A stretch of DNA of 64,000 bases from Anaerolineaceae bacterium (GCA_002702705.1 PABH01000073.1:1-64000); one strand, 5' to 3'; counted from the first letter of the stretch, positions 54,416 to 63,349 are shown. The notes: generated by a model not told the origin, from the letters alone. A program made the numbers and translations.

Positions 54416-55324
54416 CTATTTTTGGGCTAGGATCAAAATATGCTCATCCGGGAATGTATATTCTGGAGTAAGAATTTCCACCACATCATGCCATTTCCCC
54501 TCATTCATTGTGAGTTTACGAAACTCCTTAATTTTCAATTCTTGTAACGAAAAAAGTTTGTCAAATTCTTCTTCTGTAAAATATTGATAACTTTCTAACT
54601 GTTCTGTTTTCCAAAGCTGTTTTCCGAGAAAAATTGATTTGGTAATATAACGAGTAAAATCGCGCTGTGACAGCGTTACCACAAATGGGTCTGAAGTTTT
54701 ACCATAAGTGATTTTGAATGGATGATATTGCTGCACAAAACTATTAAAGTTCAAAAATCCCCGTTCATCATAAAAACGAACGGAAACATTACGATTGGGA
54801 TCCCCACTAGGTTCGAGACCGTCAAATAAAACCACCCATCCACCCGGGGATATACAATTCACAGCCCTGGCAAATGCCGTTTCAACATTTTGTTTTGCAA
54901 CCGGTACATCCACTTCACCCAATTCGGGGGAAAAACTATCCGAAAACACTTCGTGTAAGGCATTAACCAAAATTACCAAATCAAATTTTCCAAGGGAATT
55001 TAATAATTCCGCCTTGGTGAAATCACCCTGAACACAAGTCATACCGGGAAAATCCCTGCGGCAGTTTGTTATGGAAACCGGGTTGTAATCCACACCTACC
55101 GATTCTCGGATTGAACATACCTGACTATGCGCGTCGAGTAAGGTGCCAATGACTTGCCCCTCACCGCAGCCCAATTCCAACAAACGCAGTGGATGAGGTT
55201 TCTGTTCGGATAAGCTGCGAATTAAACGAGAAGCAGATAGAATCGCTGCCCGTTTACCTAGATTCTCCATCGGTTGCAGCCGTGTTTCCCAGTAAAAATC
55301 CCAGAAACTGTTGTTTTTTAGCAT
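54416..55324 (-). CDS. SAM-dependent methyltransferase
   Basis: A 302-residue class I methyltransferase. The SAM-binding motif LRLLELGCGEGQVIGTLLDA is at about residues 45-65, followed by the ESVGVDYNPVSITNC acidic loop and LGKFDLVILVNALHEVFSD, characteristic of motif II/post-motif regions. The C-terminal ~120 residues are a variable substrate domain. The acceptor is unknown. A 56-nt spacer precedes the CPBP gene on the same strand, so both may be one transcript. Confidence 0.85.
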   Translation of the reverse strand: MLKNNSFWDFYWETRLQPMENLGKRAAILSASRLIRSLSEQKPHPLRLLELGCGEGQVIGTLLDAHSQVCSIRESVGVDYNPVSITNCRRDFPGMTCVQGDFTKAELLNSLGKFDLVILVNALHEVFSDSFSPELGEVDVPVAKQNVETAFARAVNCISPGGWVVLFDGLEPSGDPNRNVSVRFYDERGFLNFNSFVQQYHPFKITYGKTSDPFVVTLSQRDFTRYITKSIFLGKQLWKTEQLESYQYFTEEEFDKLFSLQELKIKEFRKLTMNEGKWHDVVEILTPEYTFPDEHILILAQK

Positions 55325-55437
55325 CTGAATAATTGAATACCTTTATCTTCCTGATCCAATTTTATTTCAAACACTGCTTGTTTTTCTGAAACCGTATAGG
55401 AAGTAAATGGGATATGGTGAATATAAAGACATTTTGA

Positions 55438-56526
55438 TTAAATTCCTCTTAAAGGATCAGCTAGATCATGAGTTGGTTTAAATTTGTTTTTTAATTTTAA
55501 TATAGGCTTTTCAAGAAAATAATATGAACTACTGGCTGCAATAAAAGTAAGTATTAATTTAATGAATGTCATTACAGTGGGAGACCATCCCATAGTAGAT
55601 TGATCAATGATAACTCCAATCGGTGCATGCCAGAGGTATAAACCGTAAGAAATTACACCAATCTTGACAAGAGGAGGAAAAGAAAATATCTTTGTCAAAA
55701 TTAAAGATTGGTTGTTAACTAAACTACTGATGAGAATAATTGTACCCAATGATACGGCAAGAATTCCAAAAGTTGGGACAGATGAAGCTGTGAGCACACT
55801 TTCAAACAACAGCCACACACCAAAAAGAACTGTGATAAATGTTACAAGTGAAAAAAACAATTTATGTTTTGAATAATCCGGTAAATAGCCATACACTGTC
55901 ATAAGTCCAAATGCGGAACCGAGCAATAAACCATCTGCGCGTAAATCCGTTCCCATATACACCCGAAACCAATCATTTGTTGTGGTCCAAACAATAAAAC
56001 GCATCAATGCAGATGCCAATCCAAAAAATAATGGAATAGAAATGATAAGTTTTTTAGGAAGTTTAATTTTTAGTAAAATGAGAAGGACAAACGGCCACAA
56101 AAAATAATATTGTTCCTCAACAGATAAAGACCAAGTATGATCCACAAACAAACTATCCGGTTGTAAATGCAAAGCCTTTACCCAGTTCGTGAAATAAAAA
56201 AGTGTGGAAATAAAATATTGTTGCGGAATACTTTTTAAAAAAAACAACAAAACCAAAAGCAACGCCGGATAGAGCCTTAAAATACGGCGCATATAAAAGT
56301 TCTTCAAATGAATCGTTTCAGAACGATTCCATTCTTCTAACAATAATACTGTTATCAAAAAACCGCTTAGCGTAAAGAAGATATCCACACCAAACAAACC
56401 ATCTCGACCAAACGGCAATTCATAGTGAAAAGCAATTACCCAGAGAACGGCAAAACCCCGTAATCCGTCCAAAGTGGAATGGTAACCGAGATGAAAAGCT
56501 GGCTGTGTCGTTAAGTTCGATTTCAT
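55438..56526 (-). CDS. Acyltransferase family protein (OafA/YrhL type)
   Basis: A 362-residue integral membrane O-acyltransferase of the Acyl_transf_3 type: the N-terminal STLDGLRGFAVLWVIAFHY carries the catalytic H, then FGVDIFFTLSGFLITVLLLEEW, MRRILRLYPALLL, and HTWSLSVEEQYYFLWPFVLL, the classic family segments. It likely adds acetyl or succinyl groups to polysaccharides or lipids at the membrane. About ten helices. A start at 56526 is preferred by the ORF end; the ribosome binding site is poor. It is on the - strand with AT-rich spacers. Confidence 0.9.
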   Translation of the reverse strand: MKSNLTTQPAFHLGYHSTLDGLRGFAVLWVIAFHYELPFGRDGLFGVDIFFTLSGFLITVLLLEEWNRSETIHLKNFYMRRILRLYPALLLVLLFFLKSIPQQYFISTLFYFTNWVKALHLQPDSLFVDHTWSLSVEEQYYFLWPFVLLILLKIKLPKKLIISIPLFFGLASALMRFIVWTTTNDWFRVYMGTDLRADGLLLGSAFGLMTVYGYLPDYSKHKLFFSLVTFITVLFGVWLLFESVLTASSVPTFGILAVSLGTIILISSLVNNQSLILTKIFSFPPLVKIGVISYGLYLWHAPIGVIIDQSTMGWSPTVMTFIKLILTFIAASSSYYFLEKPILKLKNKFKPTHDLADPLRGI

Positions 56527-56664
56527 TTATATGGAAAAATTATATTGGAGATGGTATTAATTTTTTTAATACCTAACATAATTGTATTTTATTATAAAAA
56601 TAACAAAATACTTGATCCCTTTAATAGCGTGTAATTTGATTTATTTATCTTCCAACAAATAATT

Positions 56665-57357
56665 TCACACCACCGTTCCAAAAAGCGCACCAATCAACGC
56701 CGTAGCCGCCATCGCCAATGCGCCCCAGAACGTTACCCGGATTACCCCTTTCCATACATCAGCCCCGCCCACCCTGGCAGAAACTGCGCCTAACAAAGCA
56801 AGTGACACAAGCGAACTGCCTGCAACCAATGGAATAATAACCTTTTCAGGGCTGATCAATGTAAACAGCAGCGGTAAAGCAGCGCCAGCCGCAAAAGTAG
56901 CAGCTGAAGCAAGGGCGGCCTGAATCGGCCTGGCGGTATGGATTTCATTTAAACCCAGCTCATCACGAGCATGTGCTGCCAGAGCATCATGTTCCATAAA
57001 CTGTTCTGCAACTTGCCGTGCAAGATCCGGTTCAAGTCCTCGGTTGATGTATATATCAGCTAACTCCTGGCTTTCAAACTCACGGTCCGTTTCTAATTCC
57101 AGCGATTCCCGTGCTAAATCTGCTTTTTCAGTATCAGCCTGGGAACTAACCGAAACATATTCGCCAGCAGCCATCGACATGGCACCGGCTACCAGACCAG
57201 CCAGTCCGGCAGTTAATACATCACCGCGTGCTACATTAGCAGCCGCCACCCCAACCACCAAACTTGCCGTCGAAACAATACCATCGTTTGCACCTAATAC
57301 GGCAGCACGCAGCCAACCAATCCGTTCTGCATAATGACGTTCCAAATGTTTACTCAT
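56665..57357 (-). CDS. VIT1/CCC1 family iron/manganese transporter
   Basis: A 230-residue transporter of the VIT1/CCC1 type, which moves Fe2+ or Mn2+ across membranes. It begins HYAERIGWLRAAVLGANDGIVSTASLVVGVAAA (helix 1 with the conserved DG motif), followed by GLAGLVAGAMSMAAGEYVSVSSQADTEKADL, a cytoplasmic metal-binding linker rich in E/D (REFESQELADIYINRGLEPDLARQVAEQFMEHDAL), and three more helices. Its start ATG overlaps the stop of the DUF1801 gene by 8 nt, so they are translated together. Confidence 0.93.
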   Translation of the reverse strand: MSKHLERHYAERIGWLRAAVLGANDGIVSTASLVVGVAAANVARGDVLTAGLAGLVAGAMSMAAGEYVSVSSQADTEKADLARESLELETDREFESQELADIYINRGLEPDLARQVAEQFMEHDALAAHARDELGLNEIHTARPIQAALASAATFAAGAALPLLFTLISPEKVIIPLVAGSSLVSLALLGAVSARVGGADVWKGVIRVTFWGALAMAATALIGALFGTVV

Positions 57358-57739
57358 TTTTCGTCCGTTTCGTTTTTTTCTTGTTTAAATTTTCCTGTAC
57401 GCGGAATAATACTACATCACGAATTAAGTCAAATGGGATCGGTTGGTCAAGGGGAAATCGAATTGTACCCTTGCCACTTTGATAAATCGATAAGGCTTCC
57501 TTAAATTCCTCAATCCCACTAGGAGCAGGGTAAAACCCAATATGATCTTTATAGGCACCAAAATGAACCAGATTCCCAGCCATAGTAAACGTGGGAATAC
57601 CATACTTTATTGTTTCTTGAGCATCCGGCGCAGCTTGTTTAATCACTTCACGCACTTTTTGCAAAATTTTTTGAACATCTTCTGGATAATCTTGAATATA
57701 AACATCAATTACATTTTGTTCATTTTGATCAGTTTCCAT
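57350..57739 (-). CDS. DUF1801 (YdhG-like) domain protein
   Basis: A 129-residue DUF1801 protein with the family core VIDVYIQDYPEDVQKILQKVREVIKQAAPDAQETIKYGIPTFTMAGNLVHFGAYKDHIGFYPAPSGIEEFKEAL and a lysine-rich tail (NLNKKKTKRTKNE). The fold has been discussed in connection with iron delivery, and here the stop overlaps the start of an iron/manganese transporter gene by 8 nt, which makes an iron link attractive but unproven. AAGGAG lies before ATG 57739. Confidence 0.9.
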   Translation of the reverse strand: METDQNEQNVIDVYIQDYPEDVQKILQKVREVIKQAAPDAQETIKYGIPTFTMAGNLVHFGAYKDHIGFYPAPSGIEEFKEALSIYQSGKGTIRFPLDQPIPFDLIRDVVLFRVQENLNKKKTKRTKNE

Positions 57740-57874
57740 AATACTCCTTTTTCTCGATGGAAAAAGATTTTTCTGCTTAACATTCAGAGATCCTTATCAA
57801 AAAAATTACCAAATGGAAAACATGTTGGATATTTAGGTCTTTTTGGAATAATACAGCTGGATCCGGCAATTTTT

Positions 57875-58537
57875 TTAAATTAATAACTTTACTGTCTCCA
57901 ATGAAAACTCAGTTAACGAACTTAAAACGACATCAGCCAAAGACAAAACCTCAGCTGGAGGCGGTGCATATCGCGCATCCGGAACAGCAATCACTTTCAT
58001 GCCAGCAGCTTTTCCTGAACGAATTCCATTGGATGAATCTTCAAGGCAAACACAATCGCTGGGGTTAACCCCCATACGGCGAGCGGTTTCTAAGTACACA
58101 TCCGGTGCTGGTTTTCCTGCTGCAACTTCATCTGCACTCACCGTTACCTGAAAACACCCTTGGAAATAGGGTTCGTTGGTTACCATATCAATCAACTGCC
58201 TGGGTGATCCCGAAGCCAAACCTGTTGGATAATTAGAACTGGCAATTTGTACTGCCTCCACAGCACCCGGAAAAAACGGGAAGGACTTACGATAACGAGC
58301 AGCCATACGATGAATAACCATCGTTTCTAATTCATCGGGGGCTACTTTTCCATCCAAACGTTTGCTCATATAATGTACCCACTCGCGGGTATTAACACCC
58401 ATCACCGCTTTATGATCTTCACTGCCCCAGGGTTCACCTGCTTCGAGAAAGATCTGTTTGCGCGTTTCATTCCAACTACCTTCTGAATCGATCAGCAGTC
58501 CGTCCATGTCAAATATTATTGCTTTTATCATATACAT
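57875..58537 (-). CDS. HAD family sugar-phosphatase-like hydrolase
   Basis: A 220-residue HAD hydrolase of the beta-phosphoglucomutase/hexitol phosphatase type. Motif I is IIFDMDGLLIDSE, with catalytic Asp, motif II is in TGLASGSPRQLID, motif III includes the Lys in EVAAGKPAPDVYLETARRMGV and motif IV is CLEDSSNGIRSGKAAGMKVIAV. The cap domain is alpha-helical (residues ~15-80). It probably dephosphorylates or isomerises sugar phosphates. Starts at 58537 or the in-frame ATG at 58531; the ribosome binding site is weak. Confidence 0.9.
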   Translation of the reverse strand: MYMIKAIIFDMDGLLIDSEGSWNETRKQIFLEAGEPWGSEDHKAVMGVNTREWVHYMSKRLDGKVAPDELETMVIHRMAARYRKSFPFFPGAVEAVQIASSNYPTGLASGSPRQLIDMVTNEPYFQGCFQVTVSADEVAAGKPAPDVYLETARRMGVNPSDCVCLEDSSNGIRSGKAAGMKVIAVPDARYAPPPAEVLSLADVVLSSLTEFSLETVKLLI

Positions 58538-58667
58538 AATTATACCGTTGTACGATACAAACCAAGGCTGTTAGTGGACAAATTTTATATACTTTAATAA
58601 GCGGGAACTAATTTAGTTGAAATTTCGTCCGTTTATCAAAATTGATTAACGATTAATGGAGTAACTG

Positions 58668-59912
58668 ATGAACCGATTAATTACTAGTTTAATGGTAGTA
58701 TTTCTTCTAACTTCTTGTGCCAAGACTGTTGAGCCTTCAGCCCAGCCGGTAAACACCATACAGGTTCCTCAAAACACGATAGAAAATCTCCCTGAACCAA
58801 CGAACACGATTGAGAAGGAAATACCAACACAGGAAGAAACACAAAAACCCGAAGAAAATCTCACAACACCTGAAACCCAGAATTCTTCTTGGGTTGCTTA
58901 TGTCAGCTTTGATGGAAATATCAGACTGTTGGATGTTAAGACAGGGGATCAAAAAGATATCACGCTGGACGCAAGTACTGGAACAAATATTGCTGTGGGT
59001 GAAAGCCGGGTACAGTACAATGATCCAAAATGGTCAAGTGATGGAAATTTCCTGGCGTTTACGATGGAGAAAATGACCCAATTGGCAGACCGTGCTGATT
59101 TTCAAGATGGCATTATGTTATATGATGCTGATTCCGGAGAATTAAAAATTCTTTTAGAAAACCAACAGTTGGCAGGGTTTCGTTGGCAGCCGGAAAAACC
59201 AGTATTAAGTTATGCTTTAATCACGGAACCTGCTTACTTTACGGGCAGAGGTGAGGTAGACTCCACACTCGCACATGGAATCTTTGCAATAAATGTGTTA
59301 ACCAATGAAAAATACGAACTCGTGAAACCGCAAGTTTATTCTTTGGTATCACCGCGTTGGTCTGCAGATGGTACGATTGTTTCCTTTAATGAAGTTTATT
59401 TAATGGAAGGAAGCGGTCAATTTGCTTATTTTAATTTGGAGACCCAAGAATATGTTTCATGGGAAAAACCGATTGGCAATTATGATTTATCGTCTTCCGG
59501 GGAGAAGATAACCTATGACAACCTCACTTATGTTCCCGGTGGTGATGAACGCATTTACATGAATAATCTTTCCGGAGAAAATGAAGAACTTTTTTCAGCT
59601 CCGCTATCAGAAAATGAGTACGCTTTTGCCCCCATATTTTCGCCTGATGACAGCGATCTGGTTTATCAAGTTGCCTCGTTGGGTACAGAACCTGTTTTGT
59701 CCAGATTGTTTGTAAAACCAATGGATGGTGGTGAACCGCGTTTCTTAATTGAAGGAGAAATTATTGGTGAAGTCATCTGGTCCCCGGATGGAACGAGCCT
59801 ATTGCTTTCCGTAGGCCCTTACCAGGAATCTCAACTGGTGTTGGTCAATTATAAGGATGGAACAAGTAAAATTCTAACTGAAGGCTGGATGGCAGCCTGG
59901 CAGCCGAATTAA
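58668..59912 (+). CDS. Lipoprotein with TolB-like (PD40) beta-propeller
   Basis: A 414-residue lipoprotein. The signal ends in lipobox VVFLLTSC, so it is membrane-anchored. After a low-complexity T/P/E-rich linker (res ~25-70) come repeated PD40/TolB-like blades: ARGDSV-type units such as NDPKWSSDGNFLAFTM, SPRWSADGTIVSFNEV, APIFSPDDSDLVYQVA and VIWSPDGTSLLLSV, all carrying the W-S-P/A-D-G pattern. It is probably a surface beta-propeller, possibly a peptidase-like or binding protein. It stands alone and is closed by a perfect terminator at 59927. Confidence 0.9.
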   Translation: MNRLITSLMVVFLLTSCAKTVEPSAQPVNTIQVPQNTIENLPEPTNTIEKEIPTQEETQKPEENLTTPETQNSSWVAYVSFDGNIRLLDVKTGDQKDITLDASTGTNIAVGESRVQYNDPKWSSDGNFLAFTMEKMTQLADRADFQDGIMLYDADSGELKILLENQQLAGFRWQPEKPVLSYALITEPAYFTGRGEVDSTLAHGIFAINVLTNEKYELVKPQVYSLVSPRWSADGTIVSFNEVYLMEGSGQFAYFNLETQEYVSWEKPIGNYDLSSSGEKITYDNLTYVPGGDERIYMNNLSGENEELFSAPLSENEYAFAPIFSPDDSDLVYQVASLGTEPVLSRLFVKPMDGGEPRFLIEGEIIGEVIWSPDGTSLLLSVGPYQESQLVLVNYKDGTSKILTEGWMAAWQPN

Positions 59913-59926
59913 GAAATAATTATTGT

Positions 59927-59968
59927 AATAAGAAACAGGCTGTCTCTAAGTCCAGCCTGTTTCTTATT
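59927..59968 (+). terminator. Rho-independent terminator of the PD40 lipoprotein gene
   Basis: AATAAGAAACAGGCTG (59927-59942) pairs perfectly with CAGCCTGTTTCTTATT (59953-59968) around a 10-nt loop, 14 nt after the stop. Confidence 0.85.
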
Positions 59969-60147
59969 TAATAAATTAATGGGCAAAAAAAGATCAAAAA
60001 GAATTTTGACTATCGAGTTTGTTCTATACCAATTCCGAGATTTTGAAGATCTACCTTGCCCTTTTTATTTTATTTTTAACAACCGATCGAAACTATAAAA
60101 CGAACGAAGGTTAATTCAGTTTTGTATTTTGGTGGAATGGCTGAAGG

Positions 60148-60276
60148 TTAACCGATCAAAATCAGCAGAGCGCCCCCTAAAAACAGGGCAAGGACACTTA
60201 ATACCAAAATTCCAAAAATAAGACGGTTGCCTTTTTTCTCCCCAAAACGGCGGCGTATAAAAAAGATGTTGTGCAT
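60148..60276 (-). CDS. Small single-helix membrane protein (42 aa), unannotated
   Basis: Read on the minus strand, ATG at 60276 follows a strong AAGGAG at about 6-7 nt spacing and opens a 42-codon frame ending at 60148. The product starts MHNIFFIRRRFGEKKGNRL and continues into one clear transmembrane helix (FGILVLSVLALFLGGALLILIG). The positive-inside rule predicts a cytoplasmic N-terminus. It follows the LuxR-type gene by about 100 nt and is probably the last gene of that operon. No homologue is recognised. Confidence 0.7.
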   Translation of the reverse strand: MHNIFFIRRRFGEKKGNRLIFGILVLSVLALFLGGALLILIG

Positions 60277-60375
60277 GGTGTTTCTCCTTTTTTTGTTTTA
60301 TTCACCTTCTTATGTATTAACGATACAGTGCTGGAGAATCTGAAACCATATACGAAAGTATGGAAAATGGGTGGT

Positions 60376-60855
60376 TTAAAGAATGTCCAATTCTCTGGCT
60401 CGGGCTACAGCTTCTGTTCGACGGTTAACATTGAGTTTGCTGTACACCTGAGAGGTATACATTTTGATGGTGTTAACAGAAAGAGAAAGTTGGACAGCGA
60501 TTTGTCGGTTGGTTAAACCTGATGCGAGGAGTTGGAGCACTTCTAATTCTCGTGTAGTAAGCGGTTCGACTAAAGATGGTGGCGAAACTTGAATATTTTT
60601 CATCGTCTCCAATTCGATTGCACCCAAAAACTGGTGACCGTGGTAGGTAAAATAGATACGATAGTTTTTCCCCGATTTGATTAATCGCTGTTGGATTTTG
60701 GTAATACGGAAGGAATGGTTTTTTACTTGAATGGAATAATGAATTGAACGAAGTAACCCAAATCCGAAATCGATGTTCATTTCTATCGTTCCTTCTATGA
60801 ATTTTACAGTCCCTTCGAATAGATCAAAATTAGCCAACCGCCAGCGGCGAGGCAT
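60376..60855 (-). CDS. LuxR-type HTH regulator with unknown N-terminal domain
   Basis: A 159-residue protein. Residues ~95-155 form a LuxR/GerE HTH (PLTTRELEVLQLLASGLTNRQIAVQLSLSVNTIKMYTSQVYSKLNVNRRTEAVARA). The N-terminal ~90 residues (VKFIEGTIEMNIDFGFGLLRSIHYSIQVKNHSFRITKIQQ) are a beta-rich domain without a known receiver motif, so it is not a two-component regulator. It is 12 nt downstream of a 78-aa membrane protein and 100 nt upstream of the 42-aa one, so all three probably form a small operon. Confidence 0.85.
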   Translation of the reverse strand: MPRRWRLANFDLFEGTVKFIEGTIEMNIDFGFGLLRSIHYSIQVKNHSFRITKIQQRLIKSGKNYRIYFTYHGHQFLGAIELETMKNIQVSPPSLVEPLTTRELEVLQLLASGLTNRQIAVQLSLSVNTIKMYTSQVYSKLNVNRRTEAVARARELDIL

Positions 60856-60867
60856 GTCTCTTAAAAT

Positions 60868-61104
60868 TCACAGCCAAAATAACATCACAGGAATGAAAAT
60901 GAATAACTCTCCCCGGCTGGCAAAATCGGGGTTTTTGAACTTGATTAACAAAATGAAAATTAATCCGAATACCACCCCTACAAAACCAACTGTGCCTGCA
61001 ATCCAAACCAATCGCTGTGATTGTACCATTTGACGCTGCCTGTCACTAAGCAAGCCCAACCGGTTGGCTTTTATATCATCATCTGTTAAGTAGATATTGG
61101 TCAT
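60868..61104 (-). CDS. Small membrane protein (78 aa)
   Basis: A 78-residue protein. A soluble N-terminus (MTNIYLTDDDIKANRLGLLSDRQRQMVQSQ) resembles the N-termini of small conserved proteins seen near LuxR genes. Two hydrophobic segments (LVWIAGTVGFVGVVFGLIFILLI and GELFIFIPVMLFWL) form a membrane hairpin. It is 12 nt upstream of the LuxR-type gene on the same strand, and probably forms an operon with that regulator and the 42-residue protein. Confidence 0.75.
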   Translation of the reverse strand: MTNIYLTDDDIKANRLGLLSDRQRQMVQSQRLVWIAGTVGFVGVVFGLIFILLIKFKNPDFASRGELFIFIPVMLFWL

Positions 61105-61136
61105 ATTTTAATTGTAACCGACAAATATGAGCAAAA

Positions 61137-62711
61137 TTATTGGTTGGGTAGTCGTTCTTTTTCCGGAATACCAGACATTATATATTCAGAGACAGCGGTG
61201 ATGGTAAGTGCAGGATTGGCGTTTAAGTTTGATGGGATGACTGAACCATCCGCCACATATAAACCTGGATAACCAAATATCTTCCCCTGTTTATCGACCA
61301 CACCTTGCTGCGGTGTCTCGCCCATAACACATCCGCCTAAAATATGGGCAGTGGACGGTGCGTCTAATAGCACCTCAAACCAGCTTCCTTTGGGGAAACC
61401 CTGCATTTTTTCTGCCATTTTCCGGGTGACCTGGTTTGCAATGGGAATATATGATGGGATTCTTTTTCCATCAGGAGGTAATTCAGAAATTAACCCAAAA
61501 CGTGTTTTTCGCAGCCGCAAATAGTTTTCCGTAGACTGCATTACCAAAATCACGGTTGTGCGTGCACTCTGGCCAGGAATCCATAAAGCGCGTAAAAACT
61601 GGTAGGGATGCCGAATAATGTTCCCCAAAAACCGCAAGAAACGAGGGATTTTTCCACCACCTTCTGTTAACACAGTCGCAATGGCATACAAAAGATCGGA
61701 ACCTTTGTTATACCGAACAACCTCGATATGCGTATTGGCATCCGGATATATCCCTGAAGTAATGGCGATATGATCATTCCAATTTTGGCTTCGATCACGC
61801 GAATCCACCCCCAAAATAGCCTCCGAATTCGTACGGGTAAAATCTCCCAACCGATCAGAAAGGTTGGGCAGCATTCCATTTTGTTTACAGTTCAGCAACA
61901 AATTAACCGTACCCATCACCCCGCCGCTGAACACCACATTTTTTGCTCTAAAATAACTGGTTTTCCTGAAAATACCATGAGATTTTCGAGTAATCACCTC
62001 GTAACCCCCTTGGTCGGATGGTCGTACACCCGTGACTTCCGTTTCAGGGAAAATAACAGCCCCTAGTTTTTCTGCAAAATAAAGATAATTCAAATCAAGT
62101 GTGTTTTTTGCCCCAATCGGACAGCCAATCATACATGCGCCACATTTTATACATCCGGTTCGATCGGGTCCTTCTCCGTTAAAGTATGGATCGGGAACCG
62201 TTTTTTCAGGCTCACCAAAAAATACACCCACTGGGTTAACGTGAAAAGTATCTTCACCACGTAATTCAATACCGACTTCCCGCAAGATACGATCCGCATT
62301 GCCCACATCCGGGCTTTTTACCGCACCAAGCATCCTTTTGGCTTCTGCGAAAAATGGTTTTAATATTTCTTTCCAATTACCTGTACCCCATTCCATTTTA
62401 TCAAAAATCGAATCATCGGGGACGATTAACTGGTTGGCATACACCAGGCTGCCACCGCCAACACCCACCCCGTGTAACACCAAAACATGGCGCAGTAAGG
62501 TCATTGCCTGAATACCCAACAGTCCAAACTGCGGCATCCAAACTGATTTTCGTAAATGCCAATTGGTCTTTGGAAAGTCTTTTGATTGGTAACGAAGCCC
62601 TTTTTCTAAAACAGCTACCCGGTATCCTTTTTGTGCTAGACGATAAGCTGAAACGGAACCACCAAATCCGGAGCCAATAATAATAAAATCAAAATCTTTT
62701 TCTTTATTCAT
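61137..62711 (-). CDS. GMC family oxidoreductase with cysteine cluster
   Basis: A 524-residue flavoprotein oxidoreductase of the glucose-methanol-choline type, related to bacterial cholesterol oxidases. FAD-binding N-terminal loop FDFIIIGSGFGGSVSAYRLAQKGYRVAVLEKG, GVGGGSLVYANQL and the C-terminal HILGGCVMGETPQQGVVDKQGKIFGYPGLYVADGSVIPSNLNANPALTITA. A Cys cluster C187-x2-C190-x2-C193-x3-C197-P is of ferredoxin 4Fe-4S type and is common in this subgroup. Its substrate may be a sterol or other alcohol, not established. AAAGGG precedes ATG 62711; divergent from the OsmC gene. Confidence 0.9.
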   Translation of the reverse strand: MNKEKDFDFIIIGSGFGGSVSAYRLAQKGYRVAVLEKGLRYQSKDFPKTNWHLRKSVWMPQFGLLGIQAMTLLRHVLVLHGVGVGGGSLVYANQLIVPDDSIFDKMEWGTGNWKEILKPFFAEAKRMLGAVKSPDVGNADRILREVGIELRGEDTFHVNPVGVFFGEPEKTVPDPYFNGEGPDRTGCIKCGACMIGCPIGAKNTLDLNYLYFAEKLGAVIFPETEVTGVRPSDQGGYEVITRKSHGIFRKTSYFRAKNVVFSGGVMGTVNLLLNCKQNGMLPNLSDRLGDFTRTNSEAILGVDSRDRSQNWNDHIAITSGIYPDANTHIEVVRYNKGSDLLYAIATVLTEGGGKIPRFLRFLGNIIRHPYQFLRALWIPGQSARTTVILVMQSTENYLRLRKTRFGLISELPPDGKRIPSYIPIANQVTRKMAEKMQGFPKGSWFEVLLDAPSTAHILGGCVMGETPQQGVVDKQGKIFGYPGLYVADGSVIPSNLNANPALTITAVSEYIMSGIPEKERLPNQ

Positions 62712-62802
62712 ATTATCCCTTTAGCTGAAATAAAGCCGCTGTGTAAATATGTTTGAATCAACACAAGACAATTGTACTGGTTACGGGGAGTTATAACAAA
62801 AA

Positions 62803-62831
62803 TTGACTCGTCCTATTTGGAATGCTACACT
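62803..62831 (+). promoter_or_regulatory. Sigma70-type promoter of the OsmC gene
   Basis: TTGACT (62803-62808) and TACACT (62826-62831) are separated by 17 nt and lie 40 nt before ATG 62871. Confidence 0.5.
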
Positions 62832-62870
62832 GGATTCATTGACAATATTTATATTTAAAGGAGGAAATCA

Positions 62871-63287
62871 ATGGCAATTCGAGAATCTAGTGCTGTTTGG
62901 AAAGGCAGTTTGGTCGAAGGTAAAGGAACGATGCGAGTTGGTTCTGGTGTTTTTGAAGGAGAATACACCCGCGCATCCCGCTTTGAAGAAGGTCCAGGTA
63001 CAAATCCGGAGGAATTGATCGGTGCAGCCCATGCTGGTTGTTTTTCGATGTTTCTTTCAGCACTTTTATCCAAGGAGGGGCATGTCCCCACACGTATCGA
63101 AACTTTCGCCAAAGTCCATCTTGGCGATGGACCTAAAATCACATTAATTGAACTTACTACCAAGGGGGAAGTATCAGGTATTGATGAAAAAACCTTTGTT
63201 GAATTTGCAGAAAAAGCAAAAACAGGTTGCCCGGTCTCACAAGCCTTATCTGCGGTGGAAATGAAATTAAATGCTAGCTTAGTTTAA
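62871..63287 (+). CDS. OsmC family peroxiredoxin
   Basis: A 138-residue OsmC/Ohr-type thiol peroxidase that reduces organic hydroperoxides or hydrogen peroxide. Two conserved cysteines are seen in HAGCFSMF and GCPVSQAL; the Arg in SRFEEGPGTNPEELIGAAHAG and a catalytic Glu fit the OsmC pattern. Length is standard. AAAGGAGG lies 8 nt before ATG 62871. It is divergent from the GMC oxidoreductase and, together with perR/katG, indicates investment in peroxide defence. Terminator at 63313. Confidence 0.92.
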   Translation: MAIRESSAVWKGSLVEGKGTMRVGSGVFEGEYTRASRFEEGPGTNPEELIGAAHAGCFSMFLSALLSKEGHVPTRIETFAKVHLGDGPKITLIELTTKGEVSGIDEKTFVEFAEKAKTGCPVSQALSAVEMKLNASLV

Positions 63288-63312
63288 TTAATTTTTAATC
63301 ATAGTAAAAAAC

Positions 63313-63349
63313 AACAAAAGGTTTTCATTTGTGCTGAAAACCTTTTGTT
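63313..63349. terminator. Bidirectional hairpin terminator
   Basis: AACAAAAGGTTTTCA (63313-63327) and TGAAAACCTTTTGTT (63335-63349) form a perfect 15-bp stem with a 7-nt loop, between the convergent OsmC and HGGPG hydrolase genes. Confidence 0.85.

Noticed and set aside
59913-60147. Possible additional small genes after the PD40 lipoprotein
   Set aside because: Apart from the terminator at 59927, no frame with a start and site was found in this stretch.
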